Shown in pieces: positions 35,441 to 44,923 of a stretch of DNA of 64,000 bases; position 1 is the first letter of the stretch, and each line of letters starts with the position of its first letter. The stretch spans positions 1 to 64,000 of the forward strand of contig NZ_ATTE01000001.1 in the NCBI RefSeq assembly GCF_000419525.1, written 5' to 3'. The notes below the pieces were generated by a model. The model saw only the letters and a list, made by a program, of their open reading frames with translations. It was not told where the DNA came from and made no database searches. The stretch comes from Leucothrix mucor DSM 2157. Lineage in GTDB: Bacteria > Pseudomonadota > Gammaproteobacteria > Thiotrichales > Thiotrichaceae. The translations under genes were made by a program, and so were the position numbers.

Positions 35441-36271
35441 TTATTTCACGTAGAATTCATCGAGCTTCATCTCATTCAGTAGCTGATAGTCTTGAATGCT
35501 GGCCTTTCCTGCGCTAACCATTGGAATCTTTTTCAGGAGTTTAGCGCCTTGTTCGGTTGCGGCTATTTTAAGAAAGGCATCGCTAACCGCTTGTTTTACC
35601 TCATCCGGTACTCGCTTGTGGGCAGTAATCGGGTGAGGAGGGACTTCCTGAGTTTTGCTAATAATTCGAAGCTGGCTAGTAATTTGCTCAGGCTGTTGAG
35701 AGAAGGTCTTTTGGACACCGCCACCAGCAGCAGCGAGCCCTAGTGCGACATTGAGGTAGACTGAGCTGTGGCTGCCAACATACATTTCTTCCACATCAAT
35801 ATTATATTTTCGGCTGAATTCGGCGCGGGGAATGAGCGCTGCACCTAAAGCATTAGGGGCTGGAAAGGCAACCTTTTTACCATCCAAATCTTCTATAGCA
35901 TTAAATGGGCTGTCTTTTTTCACCACGATAATTCCGTATAGACTACGCCCTACATCGCGGATAATGGGCTCATAGCCTTCTCTATCATGCCCGATAATCG
36001 CGTGATAAGGATTCATATAGGCAAAGTCGTAGCGGCCTTTTATAAAGCTGCGCTCGAATGCAGGAATGTCTAAAGAGCCACTGAGCTCAAACTGCAGGCC
36101 GGTTTCTTTCTCCAGCATCTCAAGCACAGGCTCCCAAGTTCTACTAATGCGTTCAGATGAAAACTGCGGAACGACACCAAAAGAATAAGTCTTTGTTTTT
36201 ACTGGCTCGTTGGCCAAACTGACTGTGGAAGCGGCAACCAGTGTCAGGCAAAGCAGCAGGGCTGATTTCAT
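35441..36271 (-). CDS. PhnD-like periplasmic binding protein (phosphate/phosphite/phosphonate type)
   Basis: 276 residues with a cleavable signal peptide (MKSALLLCLTLVAASTVSLA, then NEP). The body fits the PhnD-type type-2 binding fold: YSFGVVPQFSSERISRTWEPVLEMLE, FAYMNPYHAII, YGIIVVKKDSPFNAIEDLDGKKVAFPAPNALGA. No ABC permease or ATPase is linked. It is co-directional with and 5 bp upstream of a membrane diguanylate cyclase. This is the arrangement of a periplasmic ligand sensor feeding a c-di-GMP enzyme rather than a transporter. The ligand is unknown. Confidence 0.82.
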   Translation of the reverse strand: MKSALLLCLTLVAASTVSLANEPVKTKTYSFGVVPQFSSERISRTWEPVLEMLEKETGLQFELSGSLDIPAFERSFIKGRYDFAYMNPYHAIIGHDREGYEPIIRDVGRSLYGIIVVKKDSPFNAIEDLDGKKVAFPAPNALGAALIPRAEFSRKYNIDVEEMYVGSHSSVYLNVALGLAAAGGGVQKTFSQQPEQITSQLRIISKTQEVPPHPITAHKRVPDEVKQAVSDAFLKIAATEQGAKLLKKIPMVSAGKASIQDYQLLNEMKLDEFYVK

Positions 36272-36411
36272 GACGGCACCTTTATTTTAATTATTAGTGC
36301 AATAACTTTAAGTTGTTTCAGCTGGCTGGAAACTGAACTCAGGCCTCAAAAACAGTTAAACATTAGGGTTATCTAATATATTGATAGTCGTGATTAGCGC
36401 TCAACTAGCAT

Positions 36412-36443
36412 AAAAAAGGGCGGCAGTATGGTGGCTGCCGCCC
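36412..36443 (-). terminator. Terminator of the galactoside operon
   Basis: On the minus strand a strong GGGCGGCAGCC...GGCTGCCGCCC-type hairpin (arms 36418-36428 and 36433-36443) is followed by six T. It lies 25 bp after the stop of the solute-binding protein gene. Confidence 0.93.
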
Positions 36444-36468
36444 TGATCTTTCAGCTGTAAGTGGTGAA

Positions 36469-37698
36469 TTACTTCACTTTAAACTCACGCTTACGAGTCT
36501 TCTCTAACGACTCAAGGATCTTATCCAAACGCTCAGGCTTAACCATGAACTCCTGGAATCCTTTCATACCTTCTTTCGCCATGCCCGGTGTCGTATCACG
36601 GTCATAGAACTGTGCAGTACCGTCTGCTTCACTCAACATCTTAATACCGATATTCAGGAAGTAGTTATCAGCCGCTTTCGCATCTTTATTCGGTGGAATC
36701 TGGTTGATGGCGGCGTTGATTGTGGTCTGTACATCCGGTGTTGCTAAGTAAGCCAGGAATTTACGTGCATCTTCCTTGTTCTTCGCTTTAGCGGGGATGT
36801 GAACCGTATCCATTGGCGCATCTTCACCAACACCCACTTCAGGGTTGATAATCGGGAATTGGAAGAAGCCCATGTTCTCTTCCTGATCACCAAACTGAGG
36901 TGTAATGAAGTTACCCAGCAAATACATCGCCGCTTCGCCTTTCAGCAAGAACGGTAGTGCTTCCTGCCAAGAGTAAGTCGCGTGATCTTTTACAAAGTAC
37001 TCTGGCTCAACCACTTTTGACCAGTTAGCGAATGTCGCTTTAACACGGTCATCTGTGTACGGGATTTTTCCATCCATCAGGTCGATGTGAAAGTCTAAAC
37101 CGTTAGTACGCATGTTCAGGTAATCGAACCAGCCCGCCGCAGTCCACAGGTATTTAGTACCGATTGTAACCGGTGCAATGCCTGCTTCTTTGATCTTGGC
37201 ACACGCCGCGAGGTACTCATCGTAAGTTTTTGGAATTTCGATGCCTAGCTTTTCGAAAATATCCTTACGGTAGTAAACGCCCCACTGGTAATACGTGTAT
37301 GGCATGCCCCATTGCTTTTTGTCGATCGACATTGCAGGTGCTGCAGTGCTCATCTTGTTCAGCAGGTCGCCATCTGTCCACAGATCAGAGACATCTTCGA
37401 ACAGTTTCTTATCTACAAATTGCTTCATGCGGTTACCGGCATACCAGAACACAACATCAGGCGGCTCAGTCGCCAGCCAGTTGCGCAGGGCTGTTTTATA
37501 CGCTTCTTTATCGAAGGTATTCAGCTTAACCTTAATGTCCGGGTTAGCCGCTTCAAACTGTTTAACCACTTCAGCAAATGCCGCTTTTGGAGCCGGATCA
37601 GCTTGATCTGAGTTAATCACCAACGTACCTGCCAGAGCAGATGTTGACAGCGCAATGGTTGCCGCCAGCGTGATTAAAGTTTGTTTGATCGGATGCAT
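36469..37698 (-). CDS. Sugar ABC transporter solute-binding protein
   Basis: The start is ATG 37698, with AGAGG eight bases upstream. 409 residues: signal peptide (ending STSALAG), then a family-1 extracellular solute-binding protein body (FEAANPDIKVKLNTFDKEAYKTALRNWLA, PPDVVFWYAGNRM, and C-terminal ARKFLAYLATPDVQ). It captures the sugar in the periplasm for the MalF/MalG-type permeases encoded at 44071-45802. It is the last gene of the operon, 26 bp after the GH42 gene, whereas binding-protein genes usually come first. High binding-protein expression would need an internal promoter or mRNA processing. Confidence 0.92.
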   Translation of the reverse strand: MHPIKQTLITLAATIALSTSALAGTLVINSDQADPAPKAAFAEVVKQFEAANPDIKVKLNTFDKEAYKTALRNWLATEPPDVVFWYAGNRMKQFVDKKLFEDVSDLWTDGDLLNKMSTAAPAMSIDKKQWGMPYTYYQWGVYYRKDIFEKLGIEIPKTYDEYLAACAKIKEAGIAPVTIGTKYLWTAAGWFDYLNMRTNGLDFHIDLMDGKIPYTDDRVKATFANWSKVVEPEYFVKDHATYSWQEALPFLLKGEAAMYLLGNFITPQFGDQEENMGFFQFPIINPEVGVGEDAPMDTVHIPAKAKNKEDARKFLAYLATPDVQTTINAAINQIPPNKDAKAADNYFLNIGIKMLSEADGTAQFYDRDTTPGMAKEGMKGFQEFMVKPERLDKILESLEKTRKREFKVK

Positions 37699-37724
37699 AG
37701 ATTTTCCTCTCTTCTCATTGTTGA

Positions 37725-39707
37725 TCATGTGTCAATTTGAACAATTGCCAGTTGCCCCTGAGCTAAATGATGCCCACCCAGGACCGTTTGACGTTGGTTA
37801 GGTAGTGACTGATCTTCCGGACCGTAGTTAAAGAAGAACTGCCATTTCCCGACTTTCTGTTGCCGTAAGCCACCGGCACAAGGGTTGATCTTCAAGTGCT
37901 CATTGCTTTCGAGTACTTGTTGTATCAATTCGTTCAGACTGTGTTGATCGGCACAGCCATTAATATAGTGGATGTTATTGTGCTGGTAAGCAAATCCCCA
38001 GCCATCAGCCGATTGATAACTTGGGCTGAGGTCTGTTTCTACAAACTCACGCCACTTGCTAACAGTTAATGATTGTTCTTTTGAGACGCTGTGTCTCACG
38101 GTATCAGACCAGAAGTCCGCTAAAGATTCAACCCGCACCACGCGCAGAAGGATAAGCTGCTGCAAACTGCCCGGTGCTAAGTTCGCCGGGATTTGATATT
38201 GCTGGGTTTTAGAGAACGTACGCGGGCCAAGGATTACCTGTGCGGACGTGTTTTTCAGTGAGGCCAATAACTCTGCATGCTCCAGCTGCTGATTGGCAAC
38301 CACAATCGCAGCATAGCCATCCAGATTCGCATTTGGTGGCAGGATATCCACATTTACACCCGCCTGACGGCAAGCGGTGTACATCGACATGGCCCAATCC
38401 AGCGGATGGTAATTATTACCTTGAGGCTGTACGCGTAAGGACCAATCACTTTCATAGTCAAAGATGAAGGCCACTTCTTTGAGAATATGGCTGGCATCAA
38501 TGCCTGTATTTTCGCTGCCTGCCTGTGCAGTAAGGCTTTGTACTTCGCCAGCGGTTTGCGTGGCTTCCAGTAGGCCGATATCAACACTGTTATCCGGACG
38601 CTTTAGGCCGCTGTGCATTTGCTCTTGGGCAAATGGGGCTTGTCGCCAGCGGAAATAACTGACTACTTCTGCGCCATGGGCAAAGGCTTCCCAAGTCCAG
38701 AAACGGACCATGCCATCCAGTGGAGCAGGGTTGTGCGGTGCCCAGTTGACAGGGCCGGGTTGCTGCTCCATGACCCACCAACGACCTTTGCCCACGCCAC
38801 GGTATAAATCATGGTGGAATGCGGCAAAGTCAGGGTGGCCAGTGCGCATCCATTGCTGCTTTTCAGCATCGCTGGCACGACTTTGGTCAAGGAATCCCAG
38901 CGGATAACTATCCCAGCTGGCAATGTCCAGATCGGCAGCCACATCGTGATGATTAAAGTCGGTGAAGTTACCCATATAGTTATGGATTAAGTCGCGACCC
39001 GGTGCGTATTTACGCAGAATATCGACTTGTAGCTTGTTATAGACCACGACCTGATCGCTACTAAAACGCCAGAAGTCTAGTTTGTGTGCCGGGTTGGATT
39101 CTGTAACGGTCAGGTTTGGCCGTTCGATTTCATTAAAGTCGCGGTATTCCATGCTCCAAAACACATTGCCCCAGGCTTCATTCAGGGCTTGGATATCACC
39201 GTTATATTGCTGGTGGCACCAAATGCGGAAGGCATCGCGAGCGGCTTCAGAGTAGCTGATAATGGTATCGTGGCAGCCGTATTCATTGTCTGTTTGCCAA
39301 CCGGCAACGGCTGGATGGTCGCCAAACTCTTTCGCCATTTCAGTGACAATGCGAGCGCATTCCACTAAATAAGCCGCGGATGAAAAACAGTAATGACGAC
39401 GCGAGCCGAAGCTGCGCGGCTTGCCGTCTTCATCAACTGCAATCATGTCAGGATTTTCATCGACCAGCCATTTGGGTGGTGTGGCAGTTGGCGTGCCTAG
39501 TACCACTTTCAGACCAGCATTACCTAAAATATCCAGTGAGCGCTTCAGCCAGTCCCAATCGTATTCACCGGCTTCAGGCTCGTAACGGCTCCAGGCAAAC
39601 TCGCCTATGCGTACCCATTCGATACCGGCGGCAACCATTTCGGCAGCATCCTGCTCCCAGAGTGATTCTGGCCATTGCTCAGGATAATAACAAACTCCTA
39701 ACTTCAT
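37725..39707 (-). CDS. Family 42 beta-galactosidase
   Basis: 660 residues, the normal GH42 length. The N-terminal TIM barrel starts GVCYYPEQWPESLWEQD and has the acid/base Glu in WQTDNEYG (E142) and the nucleophile in WWVMEQQPG (E314). A trimerisation domain (about 400-590) and a C-terminal beta domain follow. No signal peptide, so it is cytoplasmic and acts on imported beta-galactosides. Its start overlaps the galT stop (ATGA). Confidence 0.93.
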   Translation of the reverse strand: MKLGVCYYPEQWPESLWEQDAAEMVAAGIEWVRIGEFAWSRYEPEAGEYDWDWLKRSLDILGNAGLKVVLGTPTATPPKWLVDENPDMIAVDEDGKPRSFGSRRHYCFSSAAYLVECARIVTEMAKEFGDHPAVAGWQTDNEYGCHDTIISYSEAARDAFRIWCHQQYNGDIQALNEAWGNVFWSMEYRDFNEIERPNLTVTESNPAHKLDFWRFSSDQVVVYNKLQVDILRKYAPGRDLIHNYMGNFTDFNHHDVAADLDIASWDSYPLGFLDQSRASDAEKQQWMRTGHPDFAAFHHDLYRGVGKGRWWVMEQQPGPVNWAPHNPAPLDGMVRFWTWEAFAHGAEVVSYFRWRQAPFAQEQMHSGLKRPDNSVDIGLLEATQTAGEVQSLTAQAGSENTGIDASHILKEVAFIFDYESDWSLRVQPQGNNYHPLDWAMSMYTACRQAGVNVDILPPNANLDGYAAIVVANQQLEHAELLASLKNTSAQVILGPRTFSKTQQYQIPANLAPGSLQQLILLRVVRVESLADFWSDTVRHSVSKEQSLTVSKWREFVETDLSPSYQSADGWGFAYQHNNIHYINGCADQHSLNELIQQVLESNEHLKINPCAGGLRQQKVGKWQFFFNYGPEDQSLPNQRQTVLGGHHLAQGQLAIVQIDT

Positions 39708-40771
39708 GCGTTTTCCTCACGCTGGGTCACTTTGGCAAAGGCTTCGCGTAGCCGTTCTGCCGCGATTTCTGGTTGGACTGGGTTCACAATATTGGCGCTT
39801 CCGGACTCGTAGCCCGCAAGGTATTTCAGCTTATCTGGCTCACGCAATGGCGGCTGCATAATCATATGGAACTGCCAGTGCTCATTGTCCGGATGATCAT
39901 CGCAAGGCGCGTTGTACATCAGGCTGATATTGGGACTTTCGCGCTGGAATAACTCGTTATAAGTCTTTGCCATTTTCTGATAGAGCAGGGATAAATCATC
40001 ACGCTCGACATTATTCAACTGGCCAATGTGTGCGGCACGGCGTTTTGGCAGTAGCCAGCACTCATAAGCAAAGCGGGCAAAGTAAGGAATGATTGCAACG
40101 AAATGCTCGGTCTCGGCAATAAGCAGAGACTCTTTATAAGTATCGCGGCTTAGTAAATCCAATAGCAGAGTGCTGCCATGTTCACGAGCCCAGTCTGCTT
40201 GCGCTTGGCGCGCACGGCTAAAGGTATCGCCAACAAAGCCCGTCGCGTAAATCTGTCCATGCGGATGCGGGTTGGACACGCCAATCTCCTGACCTTTGTT
40301 TTCAAAAATCAGTATCTGCTGAATCGCGGGGTCTTTAGAGAGTGTGTTGTATTCTGTTTGCCAAAGCTGGCCGACAGTGCGCATGGTCTCTGTGCTGATG
40401 GTCGCTAAGGTACGGTCATGGCGCTCAGTCCAGCACAGTACACGACAACGACCTCGGTTTGAGGCGCGGCGTTGCAATGGGTCTGCCGCATCGGCTTCAT
40501 CAAACACCGGTGCATTGGGCGAGAACGACGCATAGTCATTATCGAAAGCCCATGGGCCTTGATAGGCAGGATTCACTTCACCATTGGCGCGCGTGTTACT
40601 TGGACAAAGGTAGCAACTGGGATCATGCTCTGGAGGCTGCTCGGCTTTATCGCTGACGACGGCACCTTGCCAAGGGCGATTGCCCGTGGTCGCGGCAATG
40701 ATTACCCACTGCGAGAGCAGGGGATGCCAGCGGCGCTCCCAGTTTCCCTGATTATCAGTCGCGGTGCTCAT
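39704..40771 (-). CDS. galT: Galactose-1-phosphate uridylyltransferase
   Basis: 355 residues. It exchanges UMP between UDP-glucose and galactose-1-phosphate (Leloir pathway). The active-site HPH lies at 169-171 (NPHPHGQIYA). Zinc/iron ligand Cys residues are in CYLCPSN, and FENKG lies upstream of the active site. A C-terminal half with HFQ-like HWQFHMI follows. Start and stop overlap galK and the GH42 gene by 4 bp each, so it is fully coupled within the operon. No galE lies in the window; UDP-galactose epimerisation must come from elsewhere. Confidence 0.97.
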   Translation of the reverse strand: MSTATDNQGNWERRWHPLLSQWVIIAATTGNRPWQGAVVSDKAEQPPEHDPSCYLCPSNTRANGEVNPAYQGPWAFDNDYASFSPNAPVFDEADAADPLQRRASNRGRCRVLCWTERHDRTLATISTETMRTVGQLWQTEYNTLSKDPAIQQILIFENKGQEIGVSNPHPHGQIYATGFVGDTFSRARQAQADWAREHGSTLLLDLLSRDTYKESLLIAETEHFVAIIPYFARFAYECWLLPKRRAAHIGQLNNVERDDLSLLYQKMAKTYNELFQRESPNISLMYNAPCDDHPDNEHWQFHMIMQPPLREPDKLKYLAGYESGSANIVNPVQPEIAAERLREAFAKVTQREENA

Positions 40772-41934
40772 TCGGTAATTTCCCGCATGCCGTTGTCACT
40801 TTGCGTCGGGTAGAAATCTGCTTTTAAGCCGCAGGCTTCACGGTAGCGCTTGCCCACTGATTCGATGAAGTACTCAACCTGATCTTCTGCGACTAGGTTT
40901 ACCGTACAGCCACCAAAACCGCCGCCAGTCATCCGTGCGCCAATAACGCCCGGTGTATCCAATGAAATAGCCACTAATTGGTCAATGATATCGGTAGAGG
41001 CTTCAAAGTCTTCACTCATTGATTTGTGTGATTCATTCATCAGCCTGCCGAAAGTATTCAGATCATCAGCATTCAAAGCAATAACGGCTTCACGTACCCG
41101 ATTGTGCTCGGTGATGACATGCTTGGCGCGCTTTGCTACGTCAATACTGCTGAAGTACTCGAGGCTATCTTTCATCTGTGCAGGCGTTACTTCCGCCAGC
41201 TGCTTGATGTTCAGATGCTTGCTGAGATCACGAGTGGCAGTCTGGCATTCCTGAAATCTCTCATTGTATTTGGAATCCACCAGATCACGGCGCTGATTGG
41301 AGTTCACGATAACAATTTGATAGCCATCTAATTTGAGCGGCGTTTGCTCGCACTCAAGTGTGTTGCAGTCCAGCATCATGGCATGATCTTTCTGTGCCAT
41401 CGCGACCGCATACTGATCCATAATGCCGCAGTTAACGCCGACAAATTCATTCTCAGCGGCCAGTGCAATGCGTACCAACTCGATATCATCAAAACCCGCA
41501 CCGAACAGGCTATTTAGAGCAAACGCGGTAACGACTTCCAATGAGGCTGAGGAGGAAAGTCCGCCGCCATTAGGAATATTGCCGCTATACAAGCATTCAA
41601 AACCGGTAGTTTCAATGCCACGCTTGCGGAATTGATCAATCACACCAAGTACGTAGTTAATCCAGTTATCACCATACTTCTGATTAAGCTCAGCCGGTGA
41701 TAAAGAAGCCATTAATTCAAAATTGGTAGAGGCCAGTTTGACGGTATCGTCATCGCGCTTTCTGATCATGACGGTCGTGCCGCGATCAATAGCACAAGGG
41801 AATACCAAGCCGCCACAGTAATCAGTATGGTCGCCAATTAAGTTTACCCGGCCAGGGGCATAGAAAGTGCGAACCGGATTGGAGCTTTCTTCAAAGCGCT
41901 CAATAAAAGGTTGGTAGAGTGTATTCATGCTCAT
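40768..41934 (-). CDS. galK: Galactokinase
   Basis: 388 residues of the GHMP kinase family. The signature GRVNLIGDHTDYCGG (29-43) recognises galactose, GGGLSSSASLEV (about 124-135) binds ATP, and the C-terminal RMTGGGFGGCTV closes the site. It phosphorylates galactose at C1. The length equals that of the E. coli enzyme within a few residues. It lies 10 bp after the alpha-galactosidase gene and overlaps galT by 4 bp. Confidence 0.97.
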   Translation of the reverse strand: MSMNTLYQPFIERFEESSNPVRTFYAPGRVNLIGDHTDYCGGLVFPCAIDRGTTVMIRKRDDDTVKLASTNFELMASLSPAELNQKYGDNWINYVLGVIDQFRKRGIETTGFECLYSGNIPNGGGLSSSASLEVVTAFALNSLFGAGFDDIELVRIALAAENEFVGVNCGIMDQYAVAMAQKDHAMMLDCNTLECEQTPLKLDGYQIVIVNSNQRRDLVDSKYNERFQECQTATRDLSKHLNIKQLAEVTPAQMKDSLEYFSSIDVAKRAKHVITEHNRVREAVIALNADDLNTFGRLMNESHKSMSEDFEASTDIIDQLVAISLDTPGVIGARMTGGGFGGCTVNLVAEDQVEYFIESVGKRYREACGLKADFYPTQSDNGMREITE

Positions 41935-41944
41935 AGCCCAGTGA

Positions 41945-44074
41945 TCAAATAGAAGTGCAATGTAGTAATAAGGCGGTTTGTGGCGGCATATAAGGCAGTA
42001 CTAAGCCCATTTGCATTAGCAGCTCACCGCTCAGGGTTATCGACGGCTGTTCCATCCATGCTGGCAATGCTTTTGCAAAATGTGCCAGATAAGGCAGGTT
42101 AGCATTCAGGCAAGTCACTGCATAAGTTGCTTGTGGGTCTAAACCGTGAAACTTGAATTTGCCAGCCGTTGCGTGCAAGTGGCTGCCATCGCTGACCGCG
42201 CTCCACAGCGATTGTGACTGATCTTCAGAGACTAAGCCCTGTGCGTGGATGCAGCCTTGTATCGCCGGTAAGCGCCAGAGCTTTGCTTCGGCTAACCAGT
42301 TGCGGTTGTCTTTGTAGATTTTAGTGTAGTGCTGAACCGTTGCGCGGTCGGCATCACTTAGCAAGCGGCTATCAAACTCATAGCCCGTCTGACCCTGTAA
42401 AGCCACAATGGCGCGGGTATCCAGCTCAGTCTGGCGTCCAGTTAAATGGGCAATGGCCGAGCCAATGTGCGCGCCCATGATTTCCGGTGGAAAGAATAAG
42501 CTGAAGCCGTTTTGAATGCTGATGCGCTCAATCGGGTCGATATTATCAGAAGTCCACACGCGGCCAGTATGGCGCAGTACGCCAAAATCAACGCGAGCAC
42601 CGCCAGAGGCACAGGTTTCAATTTCCAGTGTCGGGTGGGCTTTATTCAGCTTGTCCATCAAACGGTAAACCGCGAGGATTTGCTGGTGTTGCGAGCCCTT
42701 GAACTGAGAGCCTGCATTGAGGGTATCGCGGTTCATATCCCATTTGATGTAATCAATTTGATATTCGCTCACAAGCGATGAAATGGCATCAAATAGGTAA
42801 TCAAATAATTCTGGCTGGCTAAGGTCGAGCACTTCCTGATTACGAGCAGGTACTAATGGATAGGGCGCGTGTTGCAATGCCCACTCGGGATGCGCGCGGA
42901 ATAAGGCGCTATCCGGATTCATCATTTCTGGCTCAAACCACAAACCAAACTGCATCCCTTTGGAGCGCACATGATCAACCAGTGGCTTTAGACCTTCTGG
43001 GTAAATCGCGGGATCAATCTGCCAGTCACCTAAGCCTGCTTTATCGTGGCGGCGGCCCATAAACCAGCCGTCATCTAGTACAAAGCGCTCGGCCCCAGTG
43101 GCATGGGCCGCATCAACCAAGGCAATCAATTTGTCGATGGCATGGTCGAAGTATAAGGCTTCCCAGCTATTGGCATGAACAGGGCGCTCGCGGCGTGTCC
43201 ATTCCGGCAAAATATTGCGACGCGCAAAGCGGTGGAATTGCTGCGATACGCCAGAAAAGCCGCTGCTGCGAGTACTGTAAAGTAATGGGGTTTCGTAGCT
43301 TTCACCCGATTTCAGCACAATTTCGCCAGGTAGCAATAGTTCGCCACATTGCAAATAGCGCTCATGTTCGCTGAGGCTATCAATCAATAAGCGATAATTG
43401 CCGCTCCAGCCAAGGTGTGCTCCGAAGGCTTCGCCGGCGAGTTCGCTAGTGTGTGTTTCCCCGAGTAATAAGCCAGGGAAGTGTTCATGACTAGTGCGGC
43501 CACGACGATTATCAATCTGAAAACGACCGGCTTGCAACGTAGTGTTCTGAGCTTGGAACTCTTTACCCCAGCGCCCGTGCAGCGTAATCATTTGCTCCAT
43601 GGCTAATGCCAATGGCAGGGTTGGGCAGCTCAGCCAGTCTAATGTGTAATCGCTATCGGCAGTGTTAGTCAGCGTATTCTGCCAGCTAAAGACATTACTT
43701 TGTGCATCGCAAGTGATCACGATTTGCAGGGCCAGGCCAGCGGCATCATCTTCAGCGAAAAAGGTAATCGCCTGCTCAGTTTGCTTAACATCAGTGACAT
43801 TAAAGCGATGCGCAAACTGTGCTCCGGCGCGATGGCCTTGCAAGCCTGCTTCACCAAAATGGCCACGACTATTTTCAGGCAATAAAGCCAGCTGAGTGCG
43901 GTTATCCAGTTTGGCGTTCGGAATTGCATCAGCTGTTAATTTCAGTGCGGTCTCCGCGTCCAGTTCACTGGCCAGACGCGCCCCATAATAAATAACGGCT
44001 GGAATCGCGTTGTCAATGCTGAGTAATAGCAGCGTGCTTGCCGCGCTATCCAGCCGGTAAAGATTGTTACTCAC
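41945..44074 (-). CDS. Family 36 alpha-galactosidase
   Basis: 709 residues, the typical bacterial GH36 size. An N-terminal beta-supersandwich (about 1-290) precedes the catalytic barrel, with FVLDDGWFMGRR, the nucleophile in YIKWDMNRD (D446) and the acid/base in WTSDNIDPIERI (D510). A C-terminal beta domain follows. It starts at GTG, overlapping the permease stop (GTGA). No signal peptide: intracellular hydrolysis of alpha-galactosides such as melibiose, raffinose or galactosylglycerol, with galactose passed to galK. Confidence 0.94.
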   Translation of the reverse strand: MSNNLYRLDSAASTLLLLSIDNAIPAVIYYGARLASELDAETALKLTADAIPNAKLDNRTQLALLPENSRGHFGEAGLQGHRAGAQFAHRFNVTDVKQTEQAITFFAEDDAAGLALQIVITCDAQSNVFSWQNTLTNTADSDYTLDWLSCPTLPLALAMEQMITLHGRWGKEFQAQNTTLQAGRFQIDNRRGRTSHEHFPGLLLGETHTSELAGEAFGAHLGWSGNYRLLIDSLSEHERYLQCGELLLPGEIVLKSGESYETPLLYSTRSSGFSGVSQQFHRFARRNILPEWTRRERPVHANSWEALYFDHAIDKLIALVDAAHATGAERFVLDDGWFMGRRHDKAGLGDWQIDPAIYPEGLKPLVDHVRSKGMQFGLWFEPEMMNPDSALFRAHPEWALQHAPYPLVPARNQEVLDLSQPELFDYLFDAISSLVSEYQIDYIKWDMNRDTLNAGSQFKGSQHQQILAVYRLMDKLNKAHPTLEIETCASGGARVDFGVLRHTGRVWTSDNIDPIERISIQNGFSLFFPPEIMGAHIGSAIAHLTGRQTELDTRAIVALQGQTGYEFDSRLLSDADRATVQHYTKIYKDNRNWLAEAKLWRLPAIQGCIHAQGLVSEDQSQSLWSAVSDGSHLHATAGKFKFHGLDPQATYAVTCLNANLPYLAHFAKALPAWMEQPSITLSGELLMQMGLVLPYMPPQTALLLHCTSI

Positions 44075-44922
44075 CCTTTGTTCGCTCCCAGAGTTAAGCC
44101 CGCAACGAAATGCTTTTGCATCATGAAAAACAGCATTACGGGTGGCAATGCGGCAATCACTGAGCCTGCACTAATCAAGTGCCAGGAGGCCAGCCACTGA
44201 CCACGTAAGGCGTTCAACCCCGCAGTAATCGGACGAACTTCATCGCTTTGCACCAGAATTAAGGCCCAAAAGAAATCATTCCAAACAAAGGTAAAGATTA
44301 GTACGGCCAGTGCAGCTAAAGCAGGGCGTACTAGTGGCAGAATGATATGAATGAAGATTTGCCAGTCTTTAACACCCTCAGAGCGTGCTGATTCCATTAA
44401 TTCATTCGGCAGCTGCGCAATAAAGTTACGCATAAACAAGGTACAGAAGCCGGTTTGGAAGGCGACATGGAATAATACGAGTCCAATCGTCGTGTCATAC
44501 AGCCCAAGGCCAATGGTCAGGTCGCGCACCGGAATCATTAGGATCTGGAATGGTACAAAGTTACCGGCAATGAAGATCGCAAACAAAAAGGTGTTGCCGC
44601 GAAACTTGTATTTAGCCAGTGCAAAGCCTGCCATGGTTGCCAGTGCAATACTGCCAATCACGGTTGGAACGGTGATTTTTAGCGTGTTTAACAGGTACTG
44701 CCACATTGGCGTTGCCTGAAAGACTTCACTGTAGTTTTCAATCATGTTCCATTCGCTGGGAATACCCCAGTAGTTACCCTGATTAATGTCTGCAATGGAG
44801 CGGACTGAGGTCAGCGCAACTGCGATTAATGGCAATAACCAGATGAGTAGTACCACCGGAACGGCAATGCGATAACTGATATTAGCGGCTTGAGAGCGAT
44901 GTTTTAAAGGAGTTGGAAACAT
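44071..44922 (-). CDS. Sugar ABC transporter permease (MalG type)
   Basis: The start is ATG 44922 with GGAGG nine bases upstream; a GTG 18 nt earlier overlaps the previous gene. 283 residues with six helices and the EAA loop in ESARSEGVKDWQIFIHIILPLVRPAL that docks onto the ABC ATPase. It pairs with the MalF-type permease encoded immediately upstream and the ATPase at 46798-47892. Confidence 0.93.
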   Translation of the reverse strand: MFPTPLKHRSQAANISYRIAVPVVLLIWLLPLIAVALTSVRSIADINQGNYWGIPSEWNMIENYSEVFQATPMWQYLLNTLKITVPTVIGSIALATMAGFALAKYKFRGNTFLFAIFIAGNFVPFQILMIPVRDLTIGLGLYDTTIGLVLFHVAFQTGFCTLFMRNFIAQLPNELMESARSEGVKDWQIFIHIILPLVRPALAALAVLIFTFVWNDFFWALILVQSDEVRPITAGLNALRGQWLASWHLISAGSVIAALPPVMLFFMMQKHFVAGLTLGANKG

Positions 44923-44923
44923 T

